This document shows, in pieces, positions 20,186-32,095 of a stretch of 64,000 nt of DNA. The notes beneath the pieces are model-generated. The model searched no databases. It was not told the origin of the DNA and saw only the letters and a list, made by a program, of their open reading frames with translations. The position numbers were made by a program, and so were the translations under genes. The stretch's first letter is position 1; the number at the start of each line of letters is the position of its first letter. Origin of the DNA: Rhizophagus clarus (Eukaryota; Glomeromycota; Glomeromycetes; Glomerales; Glomeraceae); contig BLAL01000259.1 of the NCBI GenBank assembly GCA_015698045.1, positions 992,001 through 1,056,000 on the forward strand. The letters are read 5' to 3'.

Positions 20186-21604
20186 CTAATATTGATGAGG
20201 TTCAATTCTACATCGACCAGGATAAATTAATGATACTACTGGATAAAGCTTTGATGGTAAATTATTCCATGCTGTCACTTCTGGATATTTTGTACCATTG
20301 ACTGTATAAGAACAAGTTCTTTTATTCATATCTAAATGAACAGTAATTTTTGTACCATCTCCAAATGGAGGACAGTATTTTACTCCATTATTAGAATTAT
20401 AGCAATAACCACTAGAACCTAATAACCATCCGGCAGTTTGACTTCCTGCCCAGTTTTCATAATCTAGATTTTCTGATGAACATACTCCAACCCAAGCATA
20501 AACACACACTTTCTCAATGATGACATCCCATTCAAAAGTACCACTGTTTTCTAATAAAATTTTAGCTCTAACATTCTGCCATGAATTAACGAGATAATTT
20601 GATGTATATACTACTTTTCCGCTATCTTCAATAATAAGCTTTGAACCACATGATGACTCATCCCAAACATAATTCGAATATATTGGTATTCCTCGAATAT
20701 AACTTAAATCTGAATTATCTAACAATACTTTATGTCGATAAACATTTAAAAGCACTTCATTTGGAATAATTTCTAATGGCTCAATAAAATTAACCAATAT
20801 TTGACCCTTGATTCGACAAAAATTAATAAATTCAACTAAAGGTTTCAGTTCTTTAGCAACTTCTTGGTAATTGTTAATAAATTTATCTTTATTTTTTATT
20901 TGGATTGAATTCTCTACTTGTTTCATTTGTTCTAAAGTTGGTAACTGCTCCATAAGAGTTTTATGCGCATCATTAGAAACTTGTTTTGCTGCAAGAATAG
21001 CACTATATCGAAAAACTTCATATTCAGGAGTTGCAAAAGGCTTTTTCTTTTCATGTGTGCAAGATAAAAGATATTGAAGACCTGCGATAGATAATCTACC
21101 AAATTCAATAGTATTTAATGACATGACCGCTACCGCTTCAACCAATAAGTTCAAAAAAATATTATTATCCGCTAATGGCATCTTTTCCGCAAATTTAGAC
21201 AGCAGTTCCGGTAAATAATTTTCTGTATTATTCTTATTTAGTTTGTTTTTGAGAGTGTTTATAATAAAATCCTGAAGGTCCGATAATTGAAAATAATCTG
21301 CAGCGTAAAATGTTTCAACCATATTATCTTTTGTTAAAGATTCTTCCTTAATTGAACCCGTATAAGTATATTCCAATACAATTTCCATTCCAGCAGAATT
21401 AATTTTTGGAAAAGAAATTTGTTTTTCGTAGCTTTCCTTCATACCATTGTAAAGTAATCTATCAAAAACTTCAGACCTTGCAGCTAAAATTGCTCTACAA
21501 CCGTATAATTTCTTTTCATCTTCACATAAAATTTCTATATCACTATACCTTGGATTATTTATTAATAATCTTAAATCTTGTTCTAACGAATTTCCTCTTG
21601 TCAT
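20186..21604 (-). CDS. BTB/POZ-BACK-SPRY-like domain protein (472 aa)
   Basis: Intact, intronless. It begins MTRGNSLEQ instead of the usual MTRGYSLEQ. BTB ~10-118 (YSDIEILCED, CRAILAARSEVFDRLLYNGM), a Lys/Asn-rich joint (LKNKLNKNNTENYLPELL), BACK ~128-235 and SPRY ~318-471 (YVWDESSCG, GTFEWDVIIE, AWVGVCSSEN, GWLLGSSG, ITVHLDMNKRTCSYTVNG, LYPVVSL). The SPRY loop before VRAK is longer (VVYTSNYLVNSWQN). Closest relative is 17971. Beyond its 5' end lies the 11 kb gene-poor interval to 32.7 kb. The ATG is preceded by an A-tract of at least 14 bases. Function as for the family: probable ubiquitin-ligase adaptor, inferred. Confidence 0.92.
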   Translation of the reverse strand: MTRGNSLEQDLRLLINNPRYSDIEILCEDEKKLYGCRAILAARSEVFDRLLYNGMKESYEKQISFPKINSAGMEIVLEYTYTGSIKEESLTKDNMVETFYAADYFQLSDLQDFIINTLKNKLNKNNTENYLPELLSKFAEKMPLADNNIFLNLLVEAVAVMSLNTIEFGRLSIAGLQYLLSCTHEKKKPFATPEYEVFRYSAILAAKQVSNDAHKTLMEQLPTLEQMKQVENSIQIKNKDKFINNYQEVAKELKPLVEFINFCRIKGQILVNFIEPLEIIPNEVLLNVYRHKVLLDNSDLSYIRGIPIYSNYVWDESSCGSKLIIEDSGKVVYTSNYLVNSWQNVRAKILLENSGTFEWDVIIEKVCVYAWVGVCSSENLDYENWAGSQTAGWLLGSSGYCYNSNNGVKYCPPFGDGTKITVHLDMNKRTCSYTVNGTKYPEVTAWNNLPSKLYPVVSLIYPGRCRIEPHQY

Positions 21605-21670
21605 TTAGAATTTTTTTTTTTTTTTGAAAAAAATAAAGAATTATTTCATTTTTGGACTAAAAAAACTTCA

Positions 21671-21711
21671 ATATTTATTATGTGCTATGTTGTACTAAAA
21701 AAATTCTGGAA
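21671..21711 (-). promoter_or_regulatory. Partial promoter module of the 20186 gene
   Basis: On the minus strand a TTCTTTTCCAGAA segment is followed by TTTTTTTAGTACAACATAGC, then ACATAATAAATATTG as TATA-like region. The TAGTACAACATAGCAC box is fully recognisable, whereas the GGYGCAGC box and the palindrome have eroded. Confidence 0.5.
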
Positions 21712-23489
21712 AAGAATGGTAGCACGAAATGTTAGAAAGGTTAGTTTTGATTATCGAATGAATTAATACTTATTTGGATTAGCGGGTGGTTATCCATATT
21801 TCAATTTATGTAAAATTTCTAACAAAGACCAATTAATTTAGTTGGCTAATTAATCGATCAATTATATTGAGTTATCTTAAACATACTTTGTAGTTTTTAA
21901 TTTATAAAAGTTTCCATTGTTTTTCTTTTTACTGGGTATAAAATTAATAGTAATAATACAATTGCTTTACAATTATTTCAATACTTTTTCAAAAACATAA
22001 TCTACAAAAATACCTTTATAAAAAACATTTTTTTTTTTTTTTTTATCTATAATGCACTCATTTTGTTACTTGTACAATTATTATTTTAATTATCTGGTCA
22101 ATATGCTAAAAATTGGGTTAAAATATATGAAACATGTAATTGAAAAAAAAGATATTGTAATAAATGACTGGCGATGACATCGTCGCCGGCAGACGTCGCC
22201 GCGCAACGAAATCTTCTATCATAGTAGTTATATCATTTATTATTAAAGGCTTTAAAACCTTCAAATTGACAAAGTTTAGCTTACACCACTTCGTTCTGGA
22301 AAAACATGTGATCTAACGAAACACACATATAATTCTTAACAGGATTCCAGTTATGTAATAAAGTATAAATAAGGGCGTTTAAACTTCATATTTGTGCATA
22401 AATAATCCAAGTATCCGACTAAGACACGTGAATAAGCCTGCTATATATATTTTATATAAATATTTTATTCTCTCTAAATTTATTAAAAGCCGTTTTTGCA
22501 GTGTATTGTATGTTATTTTATTCTGAACTTTTGGCACAATCTCAACAAGCAAAGAAAGATTTGATATGAATTTAATTTAGAACAAAGTCTATTGCGAAAA
22601 TCATGCAGTGCACTGTCACTCTGCTAGTCGATTATCAACTTATAATAACTTTCCTTTGAAGGTCTGCTCATATGAAAGCCTAAATATTAGTAATAATAAT
22701 TGTTTTTCTAACTGGTAATAATTATTATAACTTTGCTTGATTTAAATTACTAAGATATTTTGCCCATCCTGCTCAAAAACTTGGTTTATATCAATTATCC
22801 TACAATAATATCACAGATTATGTGGCTATGATTTGGGCTTTGAATTATGATGTGGCAAAATTCTTAATTATAAGTAGCTAGATCCAAAATTATTAATATG
22901 ACATGTGATATCACATTTGGCTATGACTTGGGCTTTGAAATATGTAGCAAAATTCCCAATTATAAATAGGATCAAAACCTACCGATTTTTTAAAAGCAAT
23001 AAATGTTTAAAAATCCGATTTTTGAAGTGTAAGCTGAAATTTCATTCATATCATTCATTCACAATGTTATCCTGTGATTTTACACCATTTTCTCATTTTT
23101 AATAATAGACTAATGATTTATACTCATGTCCTTATACATTTTATTATTAAATTTTATTATTTATTTTTTCTTACTCTACTTTAATGTAATATCCTAATTC
23201 TGAAAAACAATATCGCTACATTCAATTTTACATACTCCAAAGAAAATAAGTTAAGACATACACAACAATATGCAAAGATTGGTGTGAATTCATCATCTAT
23301 CTCAGGAGTCTATAAAATATGCAAGAATCTAATATCTATTCTATACATCTAGCACAATTCTCAGAGACCATTTATCACATTTCAGTAAATAAATTATTTA
23401 GCTAATGAATTATGATTTATAATCACCATTTCAGATTATAGAAAAAACGAAAAATTAGGGCATAGGGTTGATTTTAGTTAGTTTGGAAG
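21712..23489. other. Intergenic, AT-rich, with a small GC-rich island
   Basis: No gene recognised. At 22168-22208 the base composition jumps to about 65% GC and the word CGTCGCCG occurs twice within 25 bases, next to a short CGATG-A-CATCG hairpin. A long T run lies at 22029-22045. The duplicated segment at 22822-22970 is listed separately. Confidence 0.4.
22822..22970 (+). repeat. Imperfect direct repeat, ~55 bp units
   Basis: The phrase GGCTATGATTTGGGCTTTGA followed by ATTATGATGTGGCAAAATTC at 22822-22878 returns as GGCTATGACTTGGGCTTTGA and AATATGTAGCAAAATTC at 22917-22970. It looks like an old local duplication or two ends of a small element. Confidence 0.6.
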
Positions 23490-24916
23490 GATAATTGGAA
23501 AAAAGATGAGTGGGAAATAAAAATTGGTGAATTTTCAGGAAGACCATTTGACTATATGAGGTCGATGACAATAAAGTTAATAAAGATAAACATAGATTAT
23601 TTAGATGTATGAAAGATATTTTGGATTTCATATATTGAAAATCCTTAAAGATCAATGATGAACCATCACACTATGTACTTTTATTTCCAAAGGTGATGAT
23701 GGTTGACATACAAATATACCTTTCATAAAAAAAAATGAGCAATATCCACATATTTTAAGGAGCTAATAGCTCATTTTGAAAATAAAACAAAACATTAAAA
23801 GAAATATGCCAGTTAATTAAATAAAAGTAACATTTATACATACATGTTCATAATGTTAATATTTCAATTAAATACTTGGTAACTTCATTATACATTAGTT
23901 GGATAGAAATAATTATTACGGATGACGATATATCAGACATATTCCATTAACAAGAACGACTTAAAGAAAAACTATTAAAGGAATGGTTGCTCTTCAAAAA
24001 TCACTCTCTTTCATAGGACCGTTTTGCCAATTCACTTTGTTACTAGTAGAGTTCGATGCCTTCAGTCGCCGGGTCTTATGTTGAGGAACTCGAGACCTTA
24101 CTTATTTTATTCGTCATCTTCAAAGAATTTTACAAATATAAAAAGCTGAGACTGCACATAAGTCTGAAGCTGTGATCCAGGAAGGTTCTAATACTTCCGA
24201 AAGAAACTAGCGACTTCTCTTAGAGAGCTGGTGCAAAAGAAGTTTATTAATATCTCAAAAAACCTAAAAGATACTGATACTCCGCCACCTAAGAAAATAT
24301 GGAACTCTATACGGGACAACTGGAAGCAAGTTCTTAGTTTATACAATCTACTATCAGGAAATACATCTAATATGGAACAATAGAAATCCATATAGGAAGA
24401 CGATTAAACTGATGATTTAAAACCACAAAGAAAGTAAGATGGCATAATTATGATGACATACAAGAAAGAGAGAATGTATCACCTATCACAGGAAACAATA
24501 AAATGGCTTTAGGTGCAAGATCCACACTCACAATATTCTAAAATCAGTAATTTTTGGTATCTTATGAAACTGATAATAAATTACTAAAGATTGGAGAACC
24601 AGGATATCCAGTTGCCACATTACTAATAATTCTGCATGATTTATGGATTGAAGAAGATCACATTGAAGAATTTGTAATTAGTGATATACTTTTACAAGAG
24701 ATTAAGTCAAGCACACTTTAAAGAGTTTGAGAATACACTGATAGAAATTATTGCTTGTTTAGCAAACATAACTATATATCATGCATTTACCCATGGACTG
24801 CAAGGTTAAAATTACTAGGACTAAATACCAAAGTAAACCAGCGAAAAAACCAACAAAGTCCAGCACAAAAGTGTACTGTCAAAGATAAAATCAGTCATGA
24901 CTATTTAATGTACTGA
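23490..24916 (+). pseudogene. Decayed plus-strand gene(s), unidentified
   Basis: Protein-like text can be read in shifting plus-strand frames: DNWKKDEWEIKIGEFSGRPF (from 23490), INDEPSHYVLLFPKVMMVDI (about 23650-23710), ERLKEKLLKEWLLFKNHS (about 23960-24010), RELVQKKFINISKNLKDTDT and PPPKKIWNSIRDNWKQVLS (24220-24340), PGYPVATLLIILHDLWIEED (24600-24665) and TKVNQRKNQQSPAQKCTV (24828-24890). Each piece ends in a stop or a frame change. The pieces could be one gene of over 400 residues or two. No family is recognised; a transposon-derived gene is possible. The residue usage is far from random AT-rich translation, which is the basis for the call. Confidence 0.5.
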
Positions 24917-27431
24917 TATTTAAGAAGGTTAATAATATTTTTATTCATCTGTTTTGTATTGAAATTACCTAATATACGAATTTTAATATCTTAGCAGTCA
25001 CCAGTGGTTTATTTCCTATAAACAAGCTATTCTAATTGAATAACTAAATTAAAATTAATATTCTTCTTATATCAATGGGCTGGAATCTGGAAAGCCCATC
25101 GGATAGAAATGAGAATTGGAAGGATGAAATCAATTTGATGATGATTACTCAAGCAAAACAATTCATCAATTACAAAGTATAACCAATATAGTTACAATTG
25201 CAGATACAATAATAATTTAAGATTATTGTTATTTTTGTTTTGATATTATTTATTTTAAAATATTAAACAATCATAAATCTACTTAATATCATTGAAGAAT
25301 ATGTTATTGCAATACAGAACTTATTGAGTATTGAATAGTATTGACATATTAATATTTTATTGAATTTGCTACATAATCAAATGAACTATTGAGATGTTTA
25401 GTGAGACTATGCTTCGCACATATTTAAAGATTGACATTTTTTTTGTCATCCAATATTTTCATCAGTATGTATGCCAAAAATAATCATATAGTATATTATA
25501 GATGCAGTTTCAATATTCATAAGGAATAGCATGAGTATAGCTTAATGGTAGAATACAATAAATGTAATTTGTTCAGTATGTACATCACATATCCTTTGTC
25601 TATTGGTAATTGAGAATCAGTATAGTATTCTTATATTTGCCTACAATTATTCTTCAATTCCTATTTTTATGGAATATACATATGGGCTGATCTTGATCGT
25701 TTCACTAAATGTAATTTTGAAATTGTACTACACCAGTACTACACATACTATAAAAACACGTGGTAACCATATATTTCACTATTAGAATCGCAAGTTTCAG
25801 ATTAGTTGTAGATTAGTTTTAAAAAACTCCTTGCAAGGTTAAAGAAATATTAGAAAAGATTAGAAAAGTGTAAAACTATAAACATGGTAGACGAAAGTCA
25901 ACAAAAGGATACAGTATCAAAGAAATCATTGCTGAGTGATGAAGATTAAAAATCGTCTATTTAAAAATTAAAGCTCTTATTTCCACTAGACAGAGAAATC
26001 AAAAATTTTTATTTTGCTTTATATTTTATTAAAGCAGCTTACTTTCAACTAATACACATTAAAATAATTCTGCAAGCGAGAAATGGATTTTTTGTTAGTG
26101 AAATGGTTTTTTTTTGCATCCATTTTACATTAAATTTTTGAGTTTTGCAAATATAATTTTTTACTCATTTTTTTTTGTCAAGTGATAGTATATCAGGTGA
26201 TTTCGACATTACAATAGACAACGGAAATTATTACATTTTCTTCTATTTCTTTAAGAAGGACACGTTATTTAAACACTTTTGTTAGGATTAGTATACAATA
26301 TACAAAATGATATATGTTTTACAAATCCCGGAAGGCACCTATTTTTTACTCCGTATGGGCTAATTTTGCTCATCTTCGATTATATCACCTGGATCAAAAT
26401 ATGATATGACACTAAGCCACTTTAATTTTTTGAGCACGATACTTTACGACATTATTTTTTTTTATGAAGACTATAGCATATCAGTTGTTTATTTTATTTA
26501 TTATAAATTTGTTGTATTTTTGTTGGAAATTGCTTACAGTGGTTATGAAAAAACAATTATATAATGTAAATTTTTATTATAAAATAATATACACATGCTT
26601 ACTGCCATTAGAAAAAGTTTTCTTATTAATATGCTTTTAGCTTGATCATTTTTTTTTTTGAGAGAAAACCTTGTATGTTTCATATGAGTTTAGTATTGCA
26701 AATTTTCTTTTTAAGAAATAATTTTTTAAGGGAATAGAGTGGTGTACCTTGTTATGCAATCGATTTAACAAAAAATTATTGAGAAAATTCTAAATTTAAT
26801 ATAAGTTTTTATTAATTTATTTAAGATTTTAGTGGAGTGGAATTTCCTTTATTTTAAATAAAGGATTTAATATTTTTTTATTAGATTAAAAAATGGTTTA
26901 TTTCATTTTTTTTTTTTTTTTTTTTTTGATAACGGGTTTGTTCATATTTATTAGTATTGATAAAAGATTACCTGTTATTACGAAATATTTGTAGAATATA
27001 TTTATAAGAGAGATCATATGATGTTCGATGTTTGTTTATTTTATCAATAAATATCGATTCGTTAGTGGGAAGGTTTGCAAGATACTCTATCTTAGATTTA
27101 GAATTTGCATTCATCATTCCTACTCCTAAATTTGCAAGCCAAAGTTTTCAAGTAGATCATAACCAAAAAAGAGTATACCTGGCATGATCGTTCATCCGGG
27201 ACTTTACGGGTTATATCCCAAAAAAAATATAAAAAAAAAAACTGTATTACAAAATTAAATGACACAACAAATACCGAATAGAAAACTTTAGCATCTGTTT
27301 TTACACTACGATAAAAATAATCAATTTCCAAAAATGATTGGCGATTGGATACAGAGTGATGATATATTAATAATTTTAATAAATATCTCAAAATTTTAAA
27401 TGTTTTGTAATACTAACTCAATTTTTATTTT
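24917..27431. other. Intergenic, no supported gene
   Basis: A short plus-strand scrap, QWAGIWKAHRIEMRIGRMKS, lies at about 25076-25136. A 21-codon frame starts at an ATG in good context at 25884 (MVDESQQKDTVSKKSLLSDE) and could be a lost first exon. A tRNA-like A-box word (TAGCTTAATGG) at 25539 has no B box after it. T runs occur at 26470 and 26909-26928. Otherwise nothing is seen. Confidence 0.4.
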
Positions 27432-27631
27432 ATGGGAGAAAGCAAAAGGAATCCAACCTGTAACAAATGTGCCTAAATTGAAAAAAATTATTAAGGAAAC
27501 TAATGATATTGATTCAAATATATATAACAGATCTAGAGCATAATATGCATATGCCAAGTTCTCCAGATGATAGGGATTATAATATTATGCCAGACATGGT
27601 ACAATTTAGATATAAAAATGGTATAAGTTAG
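27432..27631 (+). pseudogene. Short coding relic, unidentified
   Basis: Starts MGESKRNPTCNKCA-stop, then KKIIKETNDIDSNIYNRSRA-stop, then HMPSSPDDRDYNIMPDMVQF and RYKNGIS-stop, in changing plus-strand frames. The text resembles a small acidic protein or a gene end, but it is not assignable. Confidence 0.35.
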
Positions 27632-28601
27632 TGTACAAAAATGACTTAGAATTATATTACAACTTGAATAAGTTTTAAATGAATACAATTAAATTTTATG
27701 TCAAACGGGCCTATATATAGCATATAACTTATGGGTATATGTTTGGCACAAATTAATGCAAAAAGTTTTATTAGGATGATGACAAATTGATATTTTTAAA
27801 TACCAAAAACAGAATCCAATTTAATCTGAGTACCGATATGAGACATTGCCGTTTAAATTTTTGAAAAATTCGACATATTAATACATCCTTAAATTCTATC
27901 GATATATATTTATCCAATATTAAATTTAATTATACCAATTTTTATCAAAATCAGATTATTATTGGCTAACTTGTAATAACTTTTTGATTTAACGCGATCA
28001 ATACATTTTTTTGATATAAATGATTGGCGGATTCATAATCCTACATAAAAGTTATAACTCAAAATCTCAAAATTAATAAATATTATCTTAATATATATTT
28101 GTATTCAAAATTTTACTGAAATTGGATGTAAAATGAAGAACTTTAATATATACCATCTGTGTAAAATTAAATCAAATATAATTTACTATTTAAAGAAATA
28201 AAATAATAGATAGTTCATCAGTTTCTTAAAAAAAGAAAATTATGTAAATAATTTATTATAAAAAACCAAAAAAATTTGTTTTGTAAATACTGTTAAATAC
28301 ATAAAGAAAAGAGATTCCTTCTTCCGCCCGATAAAAAAATTGGATAAGGAATTTATACGTTTTTTTATACGGAAAAAGTCATATGAATATTGTATGATTA
28401 TCGTACAATAAACGTTTTTTTAGCGGTAAATTTTATTTAATTTTAATTTCTAAATAATAATATTTTCATTGAATATGTTTTATTATATTATTAAATCAAT
28501 ATTTAAATAATAAATAAATAAATAATATTTTATTTAATACAAATATTTCATTTCTTATTACATTTCGAACAATATGATCCAGTATCACCGTTACTTTTCC
28601 G
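27632..28601. other. Intergenic, AT-rich
   Basis: No gene, RNA or clear repeat. Several ATAATAAATAAATAAATAA-like runs occur at 28497-28530. Confidence 0.4.
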
Positions 28602-28850
28602 GTAAGACGGAAACATGTAGTGTAGGGTCAACCAACTGTGTAGTGTATGGTGATATTTAGCGGTGTGTAACATATACACTATTGCAAAAACGTATAAGGG
28701 TGTGAAATATACACAGGTGATAAATAACATCATGGCCCGCGTTATTATAATTTTGGCCAGTTTAACTTATTTACCACCTGTGTATGGTGTCACATAGGGT
28801 GTCGTACACTAAACAACACCACCACCCTACACCACACATTTCCGTATCAC
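28602..28850. mobile_element. Small inverted-repeat element (MITE-like), ~250 bp
   Basis: The outer 27 bases (GTAAGACGGAAACATGTAGT then GTAGGGT) match the complement of 28824-28850 at about 22 of 27 positions. A second, inner pair of arms is ATACACAGGTGATAAATAA (28709-28727) and TTATTTACCACCTGTGTAT (28767-28785). The interior has repeated GTGTA/TACAC words. It encodes nothing. The local GC content is above its surroundings. No target duplication could be fixed. Confidence 0.6.
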
Positions 28851-29486
28851 TCCTACTTTTCCACCCACTCTTTTGCCTTATTTTTTTGCTTGTAATAGTT
28901 ACTGAAATATAAAAATAACAGCGTAGAAATGCATTTTCTCTCCTTTTTTGCTCACTTTGGTTGAAAACGATTTTCCTGATCTAAAGGTAGAATCAATTTA
29001 TCAATTTTATAAAATTAAATATTAATTATAGTAGCGTACTTATCTGTGTAACATAAAAATTCTGATCATATTAAAATGAACAAAGTTGCTGCTATAGATT
29101 TGATTAATTAGTCTGCGTGCCGCCCTGACATTCCATACATGATTGTCATATTTAACACCTGCAGAACTAGTTGCATGCGGCATGAATATTGAATCATATT
29201 GTCCCTCGAAATAATTAAAGAATTTTATATAGAGCGAGAGAGTACGAAAAAAGTTATTATTGTCATACACAACTATCAACATATTCTCCCACTATTAAGT
29301 AGTTCAAATGACTATTTATTAATAATATTATTGTCCATATAAAACACTTTAAGATAAATTTCATTGGGCAGTGATGTACATTAGCTAATAACGTTTAAAG
29401 GGATGCATGAAATCTTACGTTATATACGCCAATTACTGCGTTTTATTGTCCTATTCATGGTCATTTATTTTACTAACCTTCTAAAA
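28851..29486. other. Intergenic
   Basis: No supported gene. A minus-strand frame near 29040-29282 is open but has a composition expected by chance over most of its length. Confidence 0.35.
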
Positions 29487-29496
29487 GTATAAAAGG
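29487..29496 (+). promoter_or_regulatory. TATA box upstream of the HMG-like relic
   Basis: GTATAAAAGG stands 77-86 bases before the ATG at 29573, followed by a CATCAAT-type leader and an A-tract. Position and sequence fit a core promoter that outlived its gene. Confidence 0.45.
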
Positions 29497-29572
29497 TCCG
29501 CATTTTTTTAATACTCTTTAAAATTTCACCATTTCATCAATAATTTACACTTGTAAAAAAAAAAAATATATA

Positions 29573-29737
29573 ATGAACGGGTTTATTAGTTATTTTGTAT
29601 GTTAGAATATAACAACCCAACTTTCTAATCATAGATGGACAAACTACTTAATTATATCAGTTCTTGAACGCACATATTTGAAATCTCAATGGTCTGAAGA
29701 AGCAAAAAAACATACCTACGTTGATGAAAAAATATAA
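29573..29737 (+). pseudogene. HMG-box-like (MATA-HMG type) pseudogene fragment
   Basis: The plus-strand frame from ATG 29573 reads MNGFISYFVC, a TAG (29603-29605), then NITTQLSNHRWTNYLIISVL and LKSQWSEEAKKHTYVDEKI before TAA at 29735. The pattern MN-x-F-x-x-Y, then an S-x-x-L helix, W-x-x-E-x-x-x-H-x-Y is that of an HMG box. Such genes are numerous in Glomeromycotina. One premature stop and no continuation after the box make it a relic. Identification rests on pattern only, so confidence is moderate. Confidence 0.45.
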
Positions 29738-31820
29738 TAATGTAGGGCCAATAATCCCGGCTGAATGGCGTTGCAGAGCTCATGGCTAACGACTTAGTTA
29801 TTCAGGTGTTCATTAATCATTAGCAGTCCGTGGAAAATAATAACATAAACAATTGCTTCACAGAGAAAAAATTGGGATAAAGTATTATTGTATTATAAGA
29901 AAGTATTGAAGCAAATGGCAAAGCAAAATGATAAACTATGCAAAATCAAAAAACAAATATATTTTAGAATTGGAAAATGTTAAAATGTTCTTAAAATAAT
30001 AATATGACTAAAGTTCTTGTAGAAAGAGATTTATCATATCTTAAATATTGACAGAACGTATCTTATGCATTTATGATAATTTTTTTTGAGTTTCTATTCC
30101 TTTTAGGGTGCTATAAAAACTCGATTTTTTCAGTTTTTTTTTGTTTTTATAAATTGTTAACAACGATATATTCATGAGTGTATATAATTATTTGGTGTTT
30201 AATATGCCATTATTTAGTAAATGTAATTAGAATTCATTATAGATTTTTCTTTTTGCGCAAGTCATCATATTGAATTTTTCCCATGGAAATAAAGAGTATT
30301 AACGAATATAAAGGTTGTCAAACATAGCTCTGAATGTAATATTTATTGTATATTTACAGTAAGTGGTGCAATTTAGTTTATTTTTGGCGTAGTAGATCAT
30401 TTTATGTCACGTGCCAAATTTTCTCATTTTTTTTGTCCCACACTGTATATAAAGAATAATGGAGAATATTAATAAAAATAAAAATAAGAATAATGGAGAA
30501 TAATGGATTATACCCATAAGAATCTTTTAAAGGAAAATCTACTTTTTTATATTTCATTAGAAATTAAATAAAGTTAATGCGACTCATTTTGTCTTATATG
30601 GACGTTTGCAAACAACTCGAATGAAACATGTCTATGAGACAAAAAATAATTATAAATTAGTTCTTTATCATGTAACATTTGTTCCCAATCTCTGGATGCC
30701 AAATAGCATCGGCTGCTGATTGCAATTTTTTATTCTTTAAAAAATATTACCAGTTTTTAAATTGTCTACTCAAATTCACATTTATTCTCTTTCAACTTCA
30801 AATTTAGTATAAAATTTTTCACTATGTCGGTTATTGTATTTACATTTCTATTTAAACTAGCAGCAAATAAGTGATAAAATTTTGTAAGGTGAAGAAAAGA
30901 CTTTCTAATCTTCTATAAAAGATCATATGGAATAGTTTATAAAAATATGTGCTTCATTTCTTTCTATTCCGCGTCAATATAAAGATTAAAAAGAACTGCG
31001 CTGCAAAATCATAAATAACTAAAACAGACTAATATTTATAACAAAATGGTCCTTTAACGCTATACAATAAGCTAACTGTTATGTTACTTTTTACATGAAA
31101 TTATGCCAAATATGTGATTACTTTATTATAGGATAGAGAAATACTATTATGCTGATACAAGATGATCGATATAAATCAAATCCTGTGAAATATTCAAATT
31201 TATAGATGCGGAAGAAATAATTCTCGTTGCTTCAGAATGCCTGAAGGGCATTCCCTTCGAGAATGTATATCAATACACGGTGTCTAGCCTTTAGATTTAA
31301 ATAAGTGACATACATTATGATGACATCTTATTCGTCAAACATTATTTATCACTTTTTTAATGCCGCAAATATAAAGTGAAATTTCCTTACTGAATTAGTT
31401 TTTTTCTCATTTTTTTTTTTTAGTATTAATGAATTTAATATCTTTAATTGTAATTTGTATTTATATTACCATGTATATTACTGTAAGTTTTTTTTACAAT
31501 AATTTATGCAATTCATCATAAAAAAAAAATCGGTTCATATGCATACACATTATAAAAAAAATATTAAATCTGAGTCTTTGTTAATTGTTAATTATACATA
31601 GCAATTAATTATATATACAATGTTTATAAGGAAATTAATCTAACAACAAACTATACCACTACAAATAATAAATGTTGCATAGCAGCAATAAATTACACAA
31701 TTTTCAACCTTTAAGAAACTAAATTATAAATAATGCATTCGTACTTTTATTTGTTTCTTTTCTTTTTTGTTAAAACTAACATCTGGAATGTGTGAGTCAT
31801 TGGTGAAATGGAGAAGCAGA
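29738..31820. other. Intergenic, AT-rich
   Basis: At 30363-30450, read on the minus strand, TATACAGTGTGGGACAAAAA begins a Tc1-like terminal sequence (solo end, no partner found). A 7-bp-stem hairpin GAATGCC-TGAAG-GGCATTC lies at 31235-31253. No gene recognised. Confidence 0.4.
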
Positions 31821-32095
31821 ATGAGTGACTTTGACAAAGAGGATAACCATTCCGATTTGAATAATAATCATCAATTCAGTACCGAATGGAAATCGAAAGT
31901 TAAAGTATTAAAAAACATGGATAATGTTCAATAATATTGTGAAAACATTTACCTTAAAAAAAGTATATGACCAGAATTTGTGGATCTGTTAAGCAATTTT
32001 GACCTTTAAGAGTTGAAAGAAATAGTAGATACTATTGTATTCAAGATCCATTAAATGGAACCTCTATAATGTTTCATGAGGAAATGATTGACTGA
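31821..32095 (+). pseudogene. Decayed gene start, unidentified
   Basis: From ATG 31821 one frame reads MSDFDKEDNHSDLNNNHQFS, TEWKSKVKVLKNMDNVQ-stop, YCENIYLKKSI-stop, PEFVDLLSNFDL-stop, ELKEIVDTIVFKIH-stop, MEPL, and then after a shift IMFHEEMID-stop. The frame is unchanged through four stop codons over about 240 bases, so loss is mostly by substitution. The protein would be acidic and mostly helical. Family unknown. Confidence 0.5.

Noticed and set aside
25520..25595. tRNA gene suggested by TAGCTTAATGGTAGAAT
   Set aside because: There is an A-box-like word but no GGTTCRANYCC B box, and the D-stem and acceptor stem do not pair. At best a tRNA-derived fragment.
27098..27391. 97-codon minus-strand frame
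   Set aside because: Hydrophobic, low-information composition except for a short tail. No start context or homology, so not called.
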